Assembly: GCF_001305295.1 (NCBI RefSeq) | Contig: NZ_LJSI01000053.1 | Location: 868,001 to 932,000, forward strand | Length of the DNA: 64,000 bases | Direction: 5' to 3' | Source: Neptunomonas antarctica | GTDB taxonomy: Bacteria > Pseudomonadota > Gammaproteobacteria > Pseudomonadales > Balneatricaceae | In this document: one piece after another, positions 8,946 through 19,110 of the stretch | How positions within the stretch are numbered: the stretch's first letter is position 1 | Layout of the letters: the number at the start of each line of letters is the position of its first letter | Position numbers and translations under genes: made by a program | The notes under the pieces: generated by a model | Told to the model about the DNA's origin: nothing | What the model saw: the letters and a program-made list of their open reading frames with translations, nothing else | Database searches by the model: none

Positions 8946-10847
8946 ATGTGTGGAATTGTTGGAGTATTTGATTTACAGGGGAAAAGAGCGTTTTCTCGTG
9001 AATTAATATCACAGATGAATGAAACTCAGCACCACCGCGGCCCGGATGAAGGTGGAATTCATATCGAGCCTGGTGTCGGGTTTGGGCATCGTCGTTTATC
9101 GATTATAGATTTGTCGAGTGGGCAGCAGCCGTTGTTCAATGAAGATGGCTCGGTTGTTGTTACCTATAATGGAGAAATATACAATTTCTCAGAGCTTTCT
9201 GATGAACTTAAAGCGTGTGGTCACATTTTCAAAACGCACTGTGATACAGAGGTTATTGTGCATGCGTGGGAGGAGTGGGGCGAAGCTTGTGTTGAGCGCT
9301 TCAGGGGTATGTTTGCCTTCGCCATCTGGGATAGAAACCAACAAACTCTTTTTCTCGCACGTGATCGCTTGGGTATCAAGCCTCTCTTTTATGCCGTATT
9401 GCCAGACAATTCATTTGCGTTTAGTTCAGAACTGAAAGCACTTAAAATACTAGATAACCTGCCGCGTGAAATAGATCCTACCTGTATAGAAGATTATTTC
9501 ACGTTTGGTTATGTGCCAGAGCCTAAAACGATTTTTAAGAACGTCTATAAGCTTCGCCCCGGGCACACATTACTGATTAAACATGGCGACAGCGTTCCAG
9601 AGCCTCAAGAGTATTGGGATATTCCGTTTACGCCGGTCAATTATGTTTCTGAAGCTGCCTTAAAAGAAGAATTAATTCAGCGTATGCGTGAAGCGGTGAA
9701 TATTCGAATGGTGGCAGAGGTACCTTTAGGCGCCTTTTTGTCGGGAGGTGTCGACTCCAGCGCTATAGTCGCCATGATGGCTCAACAACAGGAAAAACCA
9801 GTGCATACCTGTGCGATTGGTTTTGATGTGAAGCAGTTTAATGAAACTGAATTTGCGACGCAGGTCGCCGTGCAATATAAAACCGATCACGTTGAAGAGA
9901 TTGTCGGAAGTGATGATTTTGATTTGCTGGACACCTTAGCAGATTTGTATGATGAGCCGTATGCGGATAGCTCAGCCATACCCACTTATCGTGTCTGCCA
10001 GCTTGCTAAGAAGCACGTCACGGTTGCGTTGTCAGGTGATGGTGGTGATGAACACTTTGCCGGTTATCGTCGTTATCGCTGGCATATGAATGAAGAAAAA
10101 ATACGACAGATTTTGCCTCTGAGCATCAGAAAGCCTCTTTTCGGTGCGTTAGGTAAACTCTATCCCAAAGCTGATTGGGCGCCACGGGTATTCAGAGCCA
10201 AGACTACTTTCCAGGGACTGGCACGCAGTTCAGTCGAAGCGTATTTACATACAGTATCATTGTTATCAGATGAACAGCGGGATTCCCTGTTTAGCGACGA
10301 GCTAAAAACAGCGCTAAAAGGTTATAAGTCTATCGAGACGTTTAACTATTATGTGAATAAGTCACCCACAAAAGATCCTTTAGCGCTTATACAATACCTG
10401 GATATGAAGACCTATCTGGTCGGTGACATTCTTACTAAAGTAGATCGTGCAAGTATGGCCCATGCACTTGAAGTGCGCGTACCGTTACTGGATCATAAGT
10501 TTATTGAATGGGTTTCCGGGTTACCCTCCAACGTCAAACTGAAAGGCCAGGAAGGCAAATACATCCTCAAAAAATCACTTGAGCCTTATCTGCCTAATGA
10601 TGTTCTGTACCGTCCCAAAATGGGCTTTGGTGTTCCTCTGGCTAAATGGTTCAGAGGTCCCTTAAAAGGGAAAATTCAGCAGAGTCTTCTCGGCGATACG
10701 ATACGCCGAAGTGGTTTGTTTAATATGAATTATGTCGAAAAAGTAATTACACAGCATCAAAGCGGTGCCAGGGATTACAGTGTGATTATTTGGTCATTGT
10801 TGATGTTTAATGCCTTTTTAGAACGTGAGCTTGAAGCCGCCGCTTGA
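8946..10847 (+). CDS. Exosortase A-associated amidotransferase 1 (asparagine synthase family)
   Basis: A 633-residue protein with a class II glutaminase domain (catalytic C2 in MCGIVG, residues 1 to about 190) and an asparagine-synthase domain (ATP-binding SGGVDSS at 266-272; SGDGGDE further on). It should use glutamine nitrogen to convert a carboxylate, probably on a uronic or amino-acid substituent, to an amide. All key residues of both domains are present, unlike the second copy at 35867. AAGGA at 8929-8933 is a distant ribosome site. It lies 28 bases after the glycosyltransferase, in the same operon. Confidence 0.94.
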   Translation: MCGIVGVFDLQGKRAFSRELISQMNETQHHRGPDEGGIHIEPGVGFGHRRLSIIDLSSGQQPLFNEDGSVVVTYNGEIYNFSELSDELKACGHIFKTHCDTEVIVHAWEEWGEACVERFRGMFAFAIWDRNQQTLFLARDRLGIKPLFYAVLPDNSFAFSSELKALKILDNLPREIDPTCIEDYFTFGYVPEPKTIFKNVYKLRPGHTLLIKHGDSVPEPQEYWDIPFTPVNYVSEAALKEELIQRMREAVNIRMVAEVPLGAFLSGGVDSSAIVAMMAQQQEKPVHTCAIGFDVKQFNETEFATQVAVQYKTDHVEEIVGSDDFDLLDTLADLYDEPYADSSAIPTYRVCQLAKKHVTVALSGDGGDEHFAGYRRYRWHMNEEKIRQILPLSIRKPLFGALGKLYPKADWAPRVFRAKTTFQGLARSSVEAYLHTVSLLSDEQRDSLFSDELKTALKGYKSIETFNYYVNKSPTKDPLALIQYLDMKTYLVGDILTKVDRASMAHALEVRVPLLDHKFIEWVSGLPSNVKLKGQEGKYILKKSLEPYLPNDVLYRPKMGFGVPLAKWFRGPLKGKIQQSLLGDTIRRSGLFNMNYVEKVITQHQSGARDYSVIIWSLLMFNAFLERELEAAA

Positions 10848-10887
10848 TGTAGCGGTTTGTGATGTAGCCATAGGGAATAGTTAACGC

Positions 10888-12093
10888 GTGAAAATACTAC
10901 ATATTCTAGACCACTCAATTCCGTTGCATAGTGGCTATACATTCAGAACACGTTCTATTTTAAAACAACAGCGTGCACTAGGTTGGGAAACCGTACACGT
11001 GACTTCGGGTAAGCACACGGCTGAATCACCATTAACGGAGCAAGTAGAAGAGTTTTTGTTTTATCGGACGCCTCTTCAGCCATCATTGATGGATAAGTTG
11101 CCGCTGCTGAATCAACTGGCCATTATTAATCAGTTAACCAAACGGGTCTGTGAAGTCATAGAAGAAACCAAACCGGATATTTTGCATGCGCATTCGCCCG
11201 CACTCACGGGAGTAGCCGCGTTAAGAGCAGGACGAAAATACGGCCTGCCGGTTGTTTATGAATGCCGGGGTTTCTGGGAAGACGCAGCGGTTGATCATGG
11301 TACTTGTAAAGAAGATGGGGTGCGTTACAAGCTTACCAGAGCGCTCGAGACCTATGTTTTTAAGCATGCCGACGCAGTGACGACCATCTGCGAGGGTTTA
11401 CGTAAAAATATTTCTGAAAGGGGCATCGGGAATAATAAAATTACCGTAATACCCAATGCTGTTGATGTTGAAAAATTCAGCGTGATTACACACAGTGATG
11501 CTGTTTTAGCTGAGCAGTTGAATTTACAAAATAAAAAAGTCTTAGGGTTCATCGGATCATTTTATGCATACGAAGGATTGTTGTTATTACTTGATGCACT
11601 CCCCGCGATGATCAGACAAAATTCTGATATCCGATTATTATTAGTCGGTGGCGGGCCGCAAAGTGACATGATTAATAGCAAAATTGAGGCATTAAATCTT
11701 CAGGAATATGTGATCACCACAGGCCGGGTGCCACATACAGAAGTACAGTCATACTACAGCTTAGTCGACATATTTATTTATCCACGGCTGGCTATGCGGT
11801 TAACTGAGCTGGTAACACCGTTGAAACCGTTAGAAGCGATGGCGCAAGGCAAACTTGTAGTGGCATCAGATGTTGGTGGTCATAAAGAGTTAATCGAAGA
11901 CGGCGTGACCGGACGTTTATTCAAAGCGGGCGATAAACAAGATTTAGCCCGTGTCGTACTGGAAATGTTGGATCAAACGGATGATTGGCCATCCTACAAG
12001 CTACAAGGTAGAAGATATGTAGAGCAGGAGCGTAATTGGCCGGTGAGTGTAAATCGATATTCGAAGGTTTATCCGGCATTAATAAAAAGTTAA
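10888..12093 (+). CDS. Family 4 glycosyltransferase (XrtA-associated)
   Basis: A 401-residue GT-B enzyme starting at GTG (10888). The N-terminus MKILHILDHSIPLHSGYTFR is that of the PEP-CTERM/XrtA glycosyltransferase family found after the amidotransferase in these loci. The donor site region is PRLAMRLTELVTPLKPLEAM, with the unusual T-P-L-K-P-L-E-A-M variant of the E-x7-E motif that this family shares. It is in-line with the core operon, 40 bases after the amidotransferase. Exact sugar unknown. Confidence 0.88.
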   Translation: MKILHILDHSIPLHSGYTFRTRSILKQQRALGWETVHVTSGKHTAESPLTEQVEEFLFYRTPLQPSLMDKLPLLNQLAIINQLTKRVCEVIEETKPDILHAHSPALTGVAALRAGRKYGLPVVYECRGFWEDAAVDHGTCKEDGVRYKLTRALETYVFKHADAVTTICEGLRKNISERGIGNNKITVIPNAVDVEKFSVITHSDAVLAEQLNLQNKKVLGFIGSFYAYEGLLLLLDALPAMIRQNSDIRLLLVGGGPQSDMINSKIEALNLQEYVITTGRVPHTEVQSYYSLVDIFIYPRLAMRLTELVTPLKPLEAMAQGKLVVASDVGGHKELIEDGVTGRLFKAGDKQDLARVVLEMLDQTDDWPSYKLQGRRYVEQERNWPVSVNRYSKVYPALIKS

Positions 12094-12131
12094 GGTTTAT
12101 AAAACCACATAAATAATAAAGGCTATAGGGA

Positions 12132-13319
12132 TTGAAAATACTAACGATATCAACATTATATCCAAACAATATTGATCATAAACACGGTATTTTTGTTGAA
12201 AACAGATTGCGTAAGCTTAGAGAAAGACATCCTGCTATCGAATCTGTTGTTATTGCTCCCGTTCCTTGGTTACCCTCTTTTATAAAAGGAATAGAAGAAT
12301 ATGAAAAATATAGAGGGATTTCAAAAGAAGAAACACGCAATGGCATTAAAATCTACCACCCCAGGTATCTCGTGGTCCCCAAAATAGGCATGTTGTTAAC
12401 GCCTTTTTTTATGGCGATTTCGTTAGTCTTGGCAGTAAGACAATTAAAAAAAGATGGATTCGTCTTTGATTTAATAGATGGGCATTATTTTTATCCTGAT
12501 GGTGTAGCCATAGCCATCGCTCATATTTTTCTTAAAATTCCATTTGTTTGTACTGCTCGTGGTACAGATATAAATTTAATACCTAAACAGTATTTACCAA
12601 AAAAACTTATTCAGTACGTATTTAGAAAATCTGAACATCTGATGGCAGTGTGCCAGGCATTAAAAGATGAAATGGTAGCAATAGGTGCGGATGAAAATAA
12701 AATAACAGTATTGCGTAATGGTATAGATTTAGAAAAATTTAAATTCTCTGATGACAATGAACAAAGCAAACTGAAAGACAAGTATGGATTGACAGGAAAA
12801 GTTATCTTGTCAGTTGGCGGATTAGTTGAACGCAAAGGGCATTATTTAGTAATAGAAGCGATCGCTTCTATTGAAGGTGCGACACTTATTATTATTGGTG
12901 ATGGGGTCGATTTAAAAGATCTAAAGCAACAAGTGACTGACTTGAAATTAGAAGAAAGAGTGATATTTACGGGTGCTTTACAACAAGAGGCACTTATTGA
13001 ATATTATGGGTTAGCAGATGCGATGGTTTTGGCTTCCAGCAGAGAAGGCTGGGCAAATGTTTTACTTGAATCAATGTCATGTGGTTCTCCTGTTGTTGCA
13101 ACTAAAGTGTGGGGCACGCCTGAAGTGGTTACTTCAAGGGATGCGGGTATACTTGTAGATAGAAGTGTCGAAAGTATTAGAAGTGCTATCGTAGATATAT
13201 TTGATACACCGCGTTCTAGAGTTTCGACAAGAAGTCATGCCGAAAAATTTACGTGGGATAGTACCTCTGATGGCCAGTTCGAAATATTTAAAGATAAAAT
13301 TAATAATAAGTACAGTTAG
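12132..13319 (+). CDS. Family 4 glycosyltransferase (TuaC-like)
   Basis: A 395-residue GT-B enzyme. The start is TTG at 12132 (the first codon giving MKILTISTLYPN). The N-terminus and GIFVENRLRKL resemble TuaC-type teichuronic-acid glycosyltransferases; the C-terminal motif is SREGWANVLLESMSCG. From here on the reading frame is richer in A and T than the genes before it, marking the transition toward the variable part of the locus. It is 38 bases downstream of the previous gene and on the same strand. Confidence 0.85.
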   Translation: MKILTISTLYPNNIDHKHGIFVENRLRKLRERHPAIESVVIAPVPWLPSFIKGIEEYEKYRGISKEETRNGIKIYHPRYLVVPKIGMLLTPFFMAISLVLAVRQLKKDGFVFDLIDGHYFYPDGVAIAIAHIFLKIPFVCTARGTDINLIPKQYLPKKLIQYVFRKSEHLMAVCQALKDEMVAIGADENKITVLRNGIDLEKFKFSDDNEQSKLKDKYGLTGKVILSVGGLVERKGHYLVIEAIASIEGATLIIIGDGVDLKDLKQQVTDLKLEERVIFTGALQQEALIEYYGLADAMVLASSREGWANVLLESMSCGSPVVATKVWGTPEVVTSRDAGILVDRSVESIRSAIVDIFDTPRSRVSTRSHAEKFTWDSTSDGQFEIFKDKINNKYS

Positions 13320-13349
13320 CCAATAATTTAATAGAGAAACAAAAGTTTA

Positions 13350-14615
13350 ATGCGAGATATACTTGTAACACTTATCGTATTTGGAAGCATTCCATTTATA
13401 CTCAGGAAACCATACATAGGTATTCTGATGTGGGCATGGCTTAGTTATATGAACCCCCATAGGCTGACCTATGGGTTCGCTTATAATATGCCTTTTTCAC
13501 AAGTGATTGCCATCGTCTTATTTGTCTCCTTTCTATTTTCAAAAGAAAAAAAATATATTCCTATGGAAGGGATAATCATCATTTGGCTTATGTTTTTAGT
13601 GTGGATGTGTTTCACCTCTTTTGTGGCTGTTTATCCAGAATTCGCGACTGATTATTATATCCGGGTTTTGAAAATTCAGGTCCTCACCTTATTAACATTA
13701 ATGTTAATAACAAATCAGGATAAGGTAAATAAATTAGTATGGGTGATAGCGCTATCAATTGGATTTTATAGTATAAAAGGTGGGTTGTTTACTATTTTAT
13801 CCGGAGGGTCTTTTAGGGTATGGGGGCCTGCTGGTACCTTTATTGAAGAGAATAATGGGTTGGCATTAGCATCACTAATGGTAATTCCTTTGATGGTCTA
13901 TTTGCACTCTCTTGTGGATAATAAATGGCTAAAGTATTTTTTAGCAAGCTCATCTGTTTTGAGTTTAGTGTCAGTTGTTGGTTCTCAATCTCGTGGTGCA
14001 TTAATTTCCATTGTTGCAGTAATGGGTTTTTTTTGGTTAAAGACTAAAAATAAAATGATCACAGGGATTATGATAATTTTTCTTGCCGTAGTCGGATGGA
14101 ATTTTATGCCGGATACTTGGCATAATCGAATGAATACAATAGAAACATATGAAGAAGATGCCTCTGCTATGGGGCGAATAAATGCTTGGATCTATAGCAT
14201 TAATATTGCTAATAACAGGGTTACAGGTGGTGGGTTTGAGTCGTGGTCAAGAGGTACATATGCATTGTATAACCCTGAGGCCGAATTAATTATCGTTGCA
14301 CATAGCATTTATTTTAGCGTATTAGCAGATCATGGTTGGATAGGGTTACTCCTGTTTCTTTTGATTTTAATCTTAACGTGGAAAAATTTAACAAAAATTA
14401 TAAATTTTACAAATAAAAAACCTCTTTATGTTCAGCAGAATATGTTGGCGAGGATGTTGCAGATTAGTTTACTTGCTTATCTTGTCGGAGGTACTTTTCT
14501 TAGTCTAGCATACTTTGATTTACCCTGGCATATAATAGCCATTGCCTTTCTTCTTAAAATTCAAGTACTACCAAATGTTAAAAAGATGCCTATTAATCGT
14601 CATGTTCGAGAGTGA
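13350..14615 (+). CDS. Putative O-glycosylation ligase / polymerase, exosortase A-associated (Wzy/WaaL-like)
   Basis: A 421-residue polytopic membrane protein with about ten to eleven hydrophobic helices. The N-terminus (ILRKPYIGILMWAWLSYMNP) matches the exosortase-A-associated O-antigen-ligase-like family. The large periplasmic loop before the C-terminal helices holds the Wzy_C pattern (GSQSRGALIS, then VAHSIYFSVLADHGWIGLLLF), where the H-S-x-x-x-x-x-L-A-x-x-G motif is typical. It should polymerise repeats or transfer glycan to an acceptor in the periplasm. It is the last gene of the plus-strand core operon before a convergent minus-strand block. Confidence 0.9.
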   Translation: MRDILVTLIVFGSIPFILRKPYIGILMWAWLSYMNPHRLTYGFAYNMPFSQVIAIVLFVSFLFSKEKKYIPMEGIIIIWLMFLVWMCFTSFVAVYPEFATDYYIRVLKIQVLTLLTLMLITNQDKVNKLVWVIALSIGFYSIKGGLFTILSGGSFRVWGPAGTFIEENNGLALASLMVIPLMVYLHSLVDNKWLKYFLASSSVLSLVSVVGSQSRGALISIVAVMGFFWLKTKNKMITGIMIIFLAVVGWNFMPDTWHNRMNTIETYEEDASAMGRINAWIYSINIANNRVTGGGFESWSRGTYALYNPEAELIIVAHSIYFSVLADHGWIGLLLFLLILILTWKNLTKIINFTNKKPLYVQQNMLARMLQISLLAYLVGGTFLSLAYFDLPWHIIAIAFLLKIQVLPNVKKMPINRHVRE

Positions 14616-14618
14616 TAT

Positions 14619-14638
14619 CTCACTCATTTCTTAGTGAG
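14619..14638. terminator. Possible hairpin between convergent genes
   Basis: CTCACT (14619-14624) and AGTGAG (14633-14638) form a 6-bp stem with an 8-base loop 3 bases after the ligase stop, in the 95-base spacer between two convergent genes. There is no good T-run right after it, so an intrinsic terminator is only a weak guess. Confidence 0.3.
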
Positions 14639-14710
14639 TAGATAGAAATAATAATAAATAACTTATCTGTTATTATGAGATTTTAGTTTTAATATACAAG
14701 ATTTAACTTA

Positions 14711-16087
14711 TTATTTAAGTAATTTATTGAAAATATCAATAAACTGGTATGATAAAAGACGTCTATCAAAAGTGTTTATGAATTTTTCATTTCTCTCATT
14801 ATAGTTAGTATAATTTTTAATAAATAATTCTAATTCTGACACACAGATTTCTAGATTTTCTACAGGCACTACTTTGCCAATATTGGCCTCGTTGATTATA
14901 CCATTTGTTGCAGCGCTATCGCTGAGTGCGAAAATTGGTTTCTTCGATGCTATATATTCAAATAATTTCCCAGGAATTACACCATCAGTAGTTTCACCCG
15001 TATCAACTATCAATAAAAGAAAATCAGATGTCACCAGTGCTTTTTTTGATGCTTCGAATGAAACATCCCCGTGGAAAATAAAGTTTTCATATAAATTGTA
15101 TTTTTCAATTATATTTTTATAGTTTTTAAATATGATGGGTTCTATGTCGCCATAAAAATTTACCCTTATAGGCTTTACCAACTCAGGTGATTTATTTTTT
15201 ATTAAGCCTAGTGATTCAATAAAGTTATAACCCTTGCGGTTTTTAAATAAACGGCCACAGTAAACAATATTTAATTCTTTGTTAGATTTGATTTCAATAG
15301 AATTAAACTCACTCAATAGTTCATCAAAGGAGTCTAAATCAAATCCATTTGTAATGGTATGACACGGGATCTTATTATTAACCAGATCGCGAATATAATC
15401 TGTTTTTGGTGAAGAGACGGTTATTATGGCGTCCGCTTTCTTTAGATAAGATTTCTCTAAAAATGATTCATATTTAACACGTATTTTTGGTACCCATTCA
15501 CGTAATACATCACCCGACCATAAATCTCTATAATCGACGATTAAAGGTAAATTTGTCGAATCTTTTAGTTTGGCACCAAGACCTAAAGCACTAAAGGGAG
15601 GAAGGCTTACATAAATTAAGTCTATGTTATGTTTTTCAATGATTTCTAATGCTATAGGAAAAGCATTTTTAGCCCAAATGCTATAGTCATCAGGTATGGC
15701 AACCCAATTTCGGTAGAAATTTTTATATAAGTGAGTCAGACCTTCAAGCGAGCCACTCTTAATGATATTTTTTTCCTGAACCGGGGTCTCTTCAGCACTG
15801 CTAGTGCTTACTGTATTTGGCCTATTGTTTTTTCTTAGTATTTTTTTTGCGATATTTATTAATGCATCTTCTTGCTGGGGGTTATCAACCCGATAGACAT
15901 GAATATCATCTGGAATTTCAGCTTCCAGGCTTTCTTCATAAGTAGAGTATGTTTTTTCATAGTTAATAGTGAGCACTACTGGGGTATGGCCTGCCTCTTT
16001 CCAATGTTGTACTAACTTTGCAGAGCGTATTCTACCAATTGTTTTTAATGGAGGGTATTCGCCAGCGATAACTAAAATATTTGCCAT
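14711..16087 (-). CDS. Family 4 glycosyltransferase
   Basis: A 458-residue GT-B enzyme. The N-terminus (ILVIAGEYPPLKTIGRIRSAK) carries the glycine/proline-rich acceptor loop, and the C-terminal half has PGKLFEYIASKKPIFALSDS. It belongs to the same subfamily as the glycosyltransferase at 40025, which shares the K-L-x-E-Y and K-x-P-I-F-A-L pattern. It contains a Ser/Thr/Glu-rich insert around residues 90-110. It is strongly AT-rich. It ends 95 bases from the convergent ligase gene and follows the next glycosyltransferase by 18 bases. Donor and acceptor unknown. Confidence 0.85.
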   Translation of the reverse strand: MANILVIAGEYPPLKTIGRIRSAKLVQHWKEAGHTPVVLTINYEKTYSTYEESLEAEIPDDIHVYRVDNPQQEDALINIAKKILRKNNRPNTVSTSSAEETPVQEKNIIKSGSLEGLTHLYKNFYRNWVAIPDDYSIWAKNAFPIALEIIEKHNIDLIYVSLPPFSALGLGAKLKDSTNLPLIVDYRDLWSGDVLREWVPKIRVKYESFLEKSYLKKADAIITVSSPKTDYIRDLVNNKIPCHTITNGFDLDSFDELLSEFNSIEIKSNKELNIVYCGRLFKNRKGYNFIESLGLIKNKSPELVKPIRVNFYGDIEPIIFKNYKNIIEKYNLYENFIFHGDVSFEASKKALVTSDFLLLIVDTGETTDGVIPGKLFEYIASKKPIFALSDSAATNGIINEANIGKVVPVENLEICVSELELFIKNYTNYNERNEKFINTFDRRLLSYQFIDIFNKLLK

Positions 16088-16105
16088 TTTATATACCAGA
16101 AAGAG

Positions 16106-17323
16106 TTATTTTAATGTTTCACATAATGAATTAAATTGTATCGCACATGCAGCAAATGACTTTTCTTGTACATAAACTTTACCCTGTGCCGCTAGCTTTT
16201 CGGCAAGTCCGGGATCATCTAGCAATTTTAGCATGGCCATAGAGACCTCATTTTCATTTAAGCCATCAACAGAAATACCATTCAGATCATTAATCACCGC
16301 ATCACTTGCTCCCCCAGCCCTACCCGCGATTACGGGTATGCCACAAGCATTTGCCTCTAAAAATACTAATCCAAAACCTTCGGTATCACCATCGGGCATA
16401 GTACGGTTTGGCATAATAAAAACATCCGCCATATTGTAATGTGCTACTAACTCAGAATGATCAATATTTCCTGCGAAAGTGACGGATGAGGATAAGTTTA
16501 GATTGGTAACAATATTTTCAAGCTGATCTTTAATGGGGCCTGTACCTACAATAAGATAATGCGCATCAGGATGACTCTCCAAAACATGAGGAAGGGATTT
16601 TATAACGGTATCAATTCCCTTTCGAGGCACTAATCTACCGACAGTGATAAATATTTTCTTATCCTTGAGGTTATATCTATCTCTCAGTGTTAAGCGAGCA
16701 TTTAATTTATCAACATCTGTAAAATTAGTTGTATTAACACCATTTGTGATAACTGTTATTTTCTGCGGTGAGAGTCTAAACCTATTGATCAGGTAGTCTT
16801 TTGTAAAATAACTAACAGCAATAATAGCGTCGGCATCTTTCAGGTAGTTTGAGCGTGCTCGTTGGAAGCTTTTGTAATTTGCTTCTGTTGTAACTTCTTC
16901 CCCGTGAATGTAATTTATAACTTTTATATTAGTAAAAATCTTTAGCCATTTACCGAGCCAGCTGAGAGAATTTAAATCGCCAACGCATAATGTGGTGACC
17001 TTGTGCTTTTTTACTAACTGAAGTGCTTTCGTAAAAACTTTAATTCTTAGAGGAATGTCGACAAATAATAATAAAAATAGTGAATGAAATATAGAAGATG
17101 ATTTTATTATCTTTGAACGAAGTAATTTTAGCCTGTAAATAGGGTAGTCAACACTATTATCATGCTCTTCCCAACCATCAATAGTTTTTCCAGTACTATA
17201 ATTACAAGTGGCCGTTAGTATGATAATTGAACCCTTTTCAAGATTTTGGCAAAGGTTTTCATAAACAACAGCTGATCCACCGTTAATAGGAGCGAAGATA
17301 CTAGTGATTAATAGACATGACAT
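16106..17323 (-). CDS. Family 4 glycosyltransferase
   Basis: A 405-residue GT-B enzyme with clear N-terminal acceptor loop (ITSIFAPINGGSAVVYENL) and C-terminal donor motif EGFGLVFLEANACGIPVIAG, where the two glutamates of E-x7-E are intact. VGRLVPRKGIDTVIKSLP is the classic start of the GT4 C-terminal domain. First gene of a two-gene minus-strand unit, with its start facing the divergent deacetylase at 17405 across 81 bases that should hold promoters for both. Confidence 0.88.
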   Translation of the reverse strand: MSCLLITSIFAPINGGSAVVYENLCQNLEKGSIIILTATCNYSTGKTIDGWEEHDNSVDYPIYRLKLLRSKIIKSSSIFHSLFLLLFVDIPLRIKVFTKALQLVKKHKVTTLCVGDLNSLSWLGKWLKIFTNIKVINYIHGEEVTTEANYKSFQRARSNYLKDADAIIAVSYFTKDYLINRFRLSPQKITVITNGVNTTNFTDVDKLNARLTLRDRYNLKDKKIFITVGRLVPRKGIDTVIKSLPHVLESHPDAHYLIVGTGPIKDQLENIVTNLNLSSSVTFAGNIDHSELVAHYNMADVFIMPNRTMPDGDTEGFGLVFLEANACGIPVIAGRAGGASDAVINDLNGISVDGLNENEVSMAMLKLLDDPGLAEKLAAQGKVYVQEKSFAACAIQFNSLCETLK

Positions 17324-17404
17324 TTGAATTTACCGGTTACAATGGTGACATAATCTTATCGATGGATTATTATACTTTAAATAAATTATTAAAGAAATTT
17401 CTCT

Positions 17405-18406
17405 ATGCTAGAGCAAGTATTTAAAAAATGTTTAGTTTCGAACTCTAATACACTCACCCAATTAATGAGAATATTGGTGCATTTTATTGCTTGCTTCCAG
17501 AGTAGAAAAAAAATAACAGCATTAATCTACCATAGAGTATCCCTCGAACCTGCAAAGTTCGACGATTTTAGTCTGCCAGTCGAAATATTTGATTGGCAAA
17601 TGCGATTAGTGTCGAAGTTATTTAATGTAATAACCATGGACCAAGCGTTAGATTTTCTTGAAGGCGGAGCAATACCTTCCCGGTCTGTTGTCATAACATT
17701 TGATGACGGCTACATGGATAATTATACGGTGGCCTTGCCCGTATTGAAAAAATATGGCTTATGCGCAACTATTTATGTGGCGGGTGATGCCATAATATCG
17801 GGTAAAATTTGGAATGAGGAAGTGACTCATGCGGTATCCAACACCGCTAAGTTAGCATTGCACTTACCAAAAATAGGTATAGAAACACTCCTTGTAGATA
17901 GTTTAACCCAGAAAGTTGAAGCAATAGCTACATTGAAGGCGTTATTTAAAAAACAAAACACTGATGTTCGAGATAGTTTTTTACATGAACTGGTGTTGGA
18001 GTCAGGGTCTCCGGTAAGTGAGCGCTACATGATGACAGAAGGCCAATTACAGGAAATAGCTGCTGAACCCTTGATTAGCATCGGCTGCCACTCAATGAGC
18101 CACCCGATGTTGAGCTATGTATCCAAAGATGTAGCGCGTGTTGATATACAAAATAGTCTGGATTATCTGCAAGAACTTATAGAACAGCCAGTCGTGCATT
18201 TTGCTTACCCATACGGAAAGTACGGTGAAGACTTTCATGCCGAGCATGTAAATTGTGTAGCAGATTTGCCTATTAAAACGGCTGTAACAACTGAGTGGGG
18301 CACAATTAGAGCTAATTCTAGTTTTTATTTGCTGAAAAGATTTACCCCATGGAATCTTAATATATTACATTTTTTTATTCAGTTATGTAAAAACTATTAT
18401 AGGTGA
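17405..18406 (+). CDS. Polysaccharide deacetylase family protein (CE4)
   Basis: A 333-residue NodB-type protein. ITFDDGYMDN gives the catalytic and metal aspartates (D100, D101), GCHSMSHPM gives H229 and H233, and HFAYPYGKYG is a late conserved motif. ALIYHRV near residue 40 is the usual opening of chitooligosaccharide-deacetylase-like enzymes. It differs from the core deacetylase at 2988, which has DVED in motif 1. It may trim an acetyl group from a strain-specific sugar. It is a single plus-strand gene between two minus-strand units, and ends 2 bases from the convergent TPR gene. Confidence 0.85.
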   Translation: MLEQVFKKCLVSNSNTLTQLMRILVHFIACFQSRKKITALIYHRVSLEPAKFDDFSLPVEIFDWQMRLVSKLFNVITMDQALDFLEGGAIPSRSVVITFDDGYMDNYTVALPVLKKYGLCATIYVAGDAIISGKIWNEEVTHAVSNTAKLALHLPKIGIETLLVDSLTQKVEAIATLKALFKKQNTDVRDSFLHELVLESGSPVSERYMMTEGQLQEIAAEPLISIGCHSMSHPMLSYVSKDVARVDIQNSLDYLQELIEQPVVHFAYPYGKYGEDFHAEHVNCVADLPIKTAVTTEWGTIRANSSFYLLKRFTPWNLNILHFFIQLCKNYYR

Positions 18407-18408
18407 TT

Positions 18409-19110
18409 TCAGTTACAACCACTCTTACAATAACCATGCTTATTTAATTGTCTTTTCAATCCTTTGAGCGGATAACCTAGTTTGTAAGCAATTTTTGCAT
18501 GCTTTTCGCTAAGGGGGTATTCTTCAAGTTTAACCAAAGTCAGGGCTAAGTTATAATGAGTGTTTGCATAGTTTTTCTGGCCAAGCTCTATTGCTTTTAA
18601 GTATGCTTCTTTCGCTTCTTGAAACTTGTTATTACGGTGAAGATGGATGCCATAGATCACATAGGTTTCTGCGTAAGGTGCAAACTTAATTGCTCTTTCA
18701 AAATAGCAATTAGCACTTCGTTTCATTTTTTCATAAAGGAACAAAGAAGATTTTGTCGGCGATCGCAGCCTTGCTTCGAGTCGGGATGCTAAGTTGAGTC
18801 CCTCTGGATGGTTTGGTATTGCTCTTAAAGTGTAGTCGAGATCACCTGAAATAGTGCCAGTTGCTCTGCCGGTTAATAAAAGCATTTTTTTAGATAAATG
18901 GACATTTGTTACTCGTCTGATTTTACCCATTGGATCAGCTCCCGTTGGTAGGTTGCTGTTTGAGTCGTAAAAATCAAAGGGGCCGTAGCCATTTTTTAAG
19001 TCTAAACTGCATGCCGCTGACGTATCTGTCGCTACTGCCAGAGTGTTTACCGCTATTAAAACAATTAAAGCGATTTTATTTTTTTTTTGCTTATAATTAA
19101 CTAGTTTCAT
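18409..19110 (-). CDS. Exported TPR-repeat protein of unknown function
   Basis: A 233-residue protein with a basic N-terminus and hydrophobic segment (IALIVLIAVNTLAVATDTSAA), cleavage likely near residue 32, so periplasmic. Residues ~130-215 contain two to three tetratricopeptide repeats (FERAIKFAPYAETYVIYGIHLHR, FQEAKEAYLKAIELGQKN, and LALTLVKLEEYPLSEKHAKIA). The central part is not recognised. Two cysteines at the C-terminus (GYCKSGC) could pair. No function can be assigned; similar small TPR proteins are frequent beside polysaccharide genes. The ribosome site is weak. Confidence 0.7.
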   Translation of the reverse strand: MKLVNYKQKKNKIALIVLIAVNTLAVATDTSAACSLDLKNGYGPFDFYDSNSNLPTGADPMGKIRRVTNVHLSKKMLLLTGRATGTISGDLDYTLRAIPNHPEGLNLASRLEARLRSPTKSSLFLYEKMKRSANCYFERAIKFAPYAETYVIYGIHLHRNNKFQEAKEAYLKAIELGQKNYANTHYNLALTLVKLEEYPLSEKHAKIAYKLGYPLKGLKRQLNKHGYCKSGCN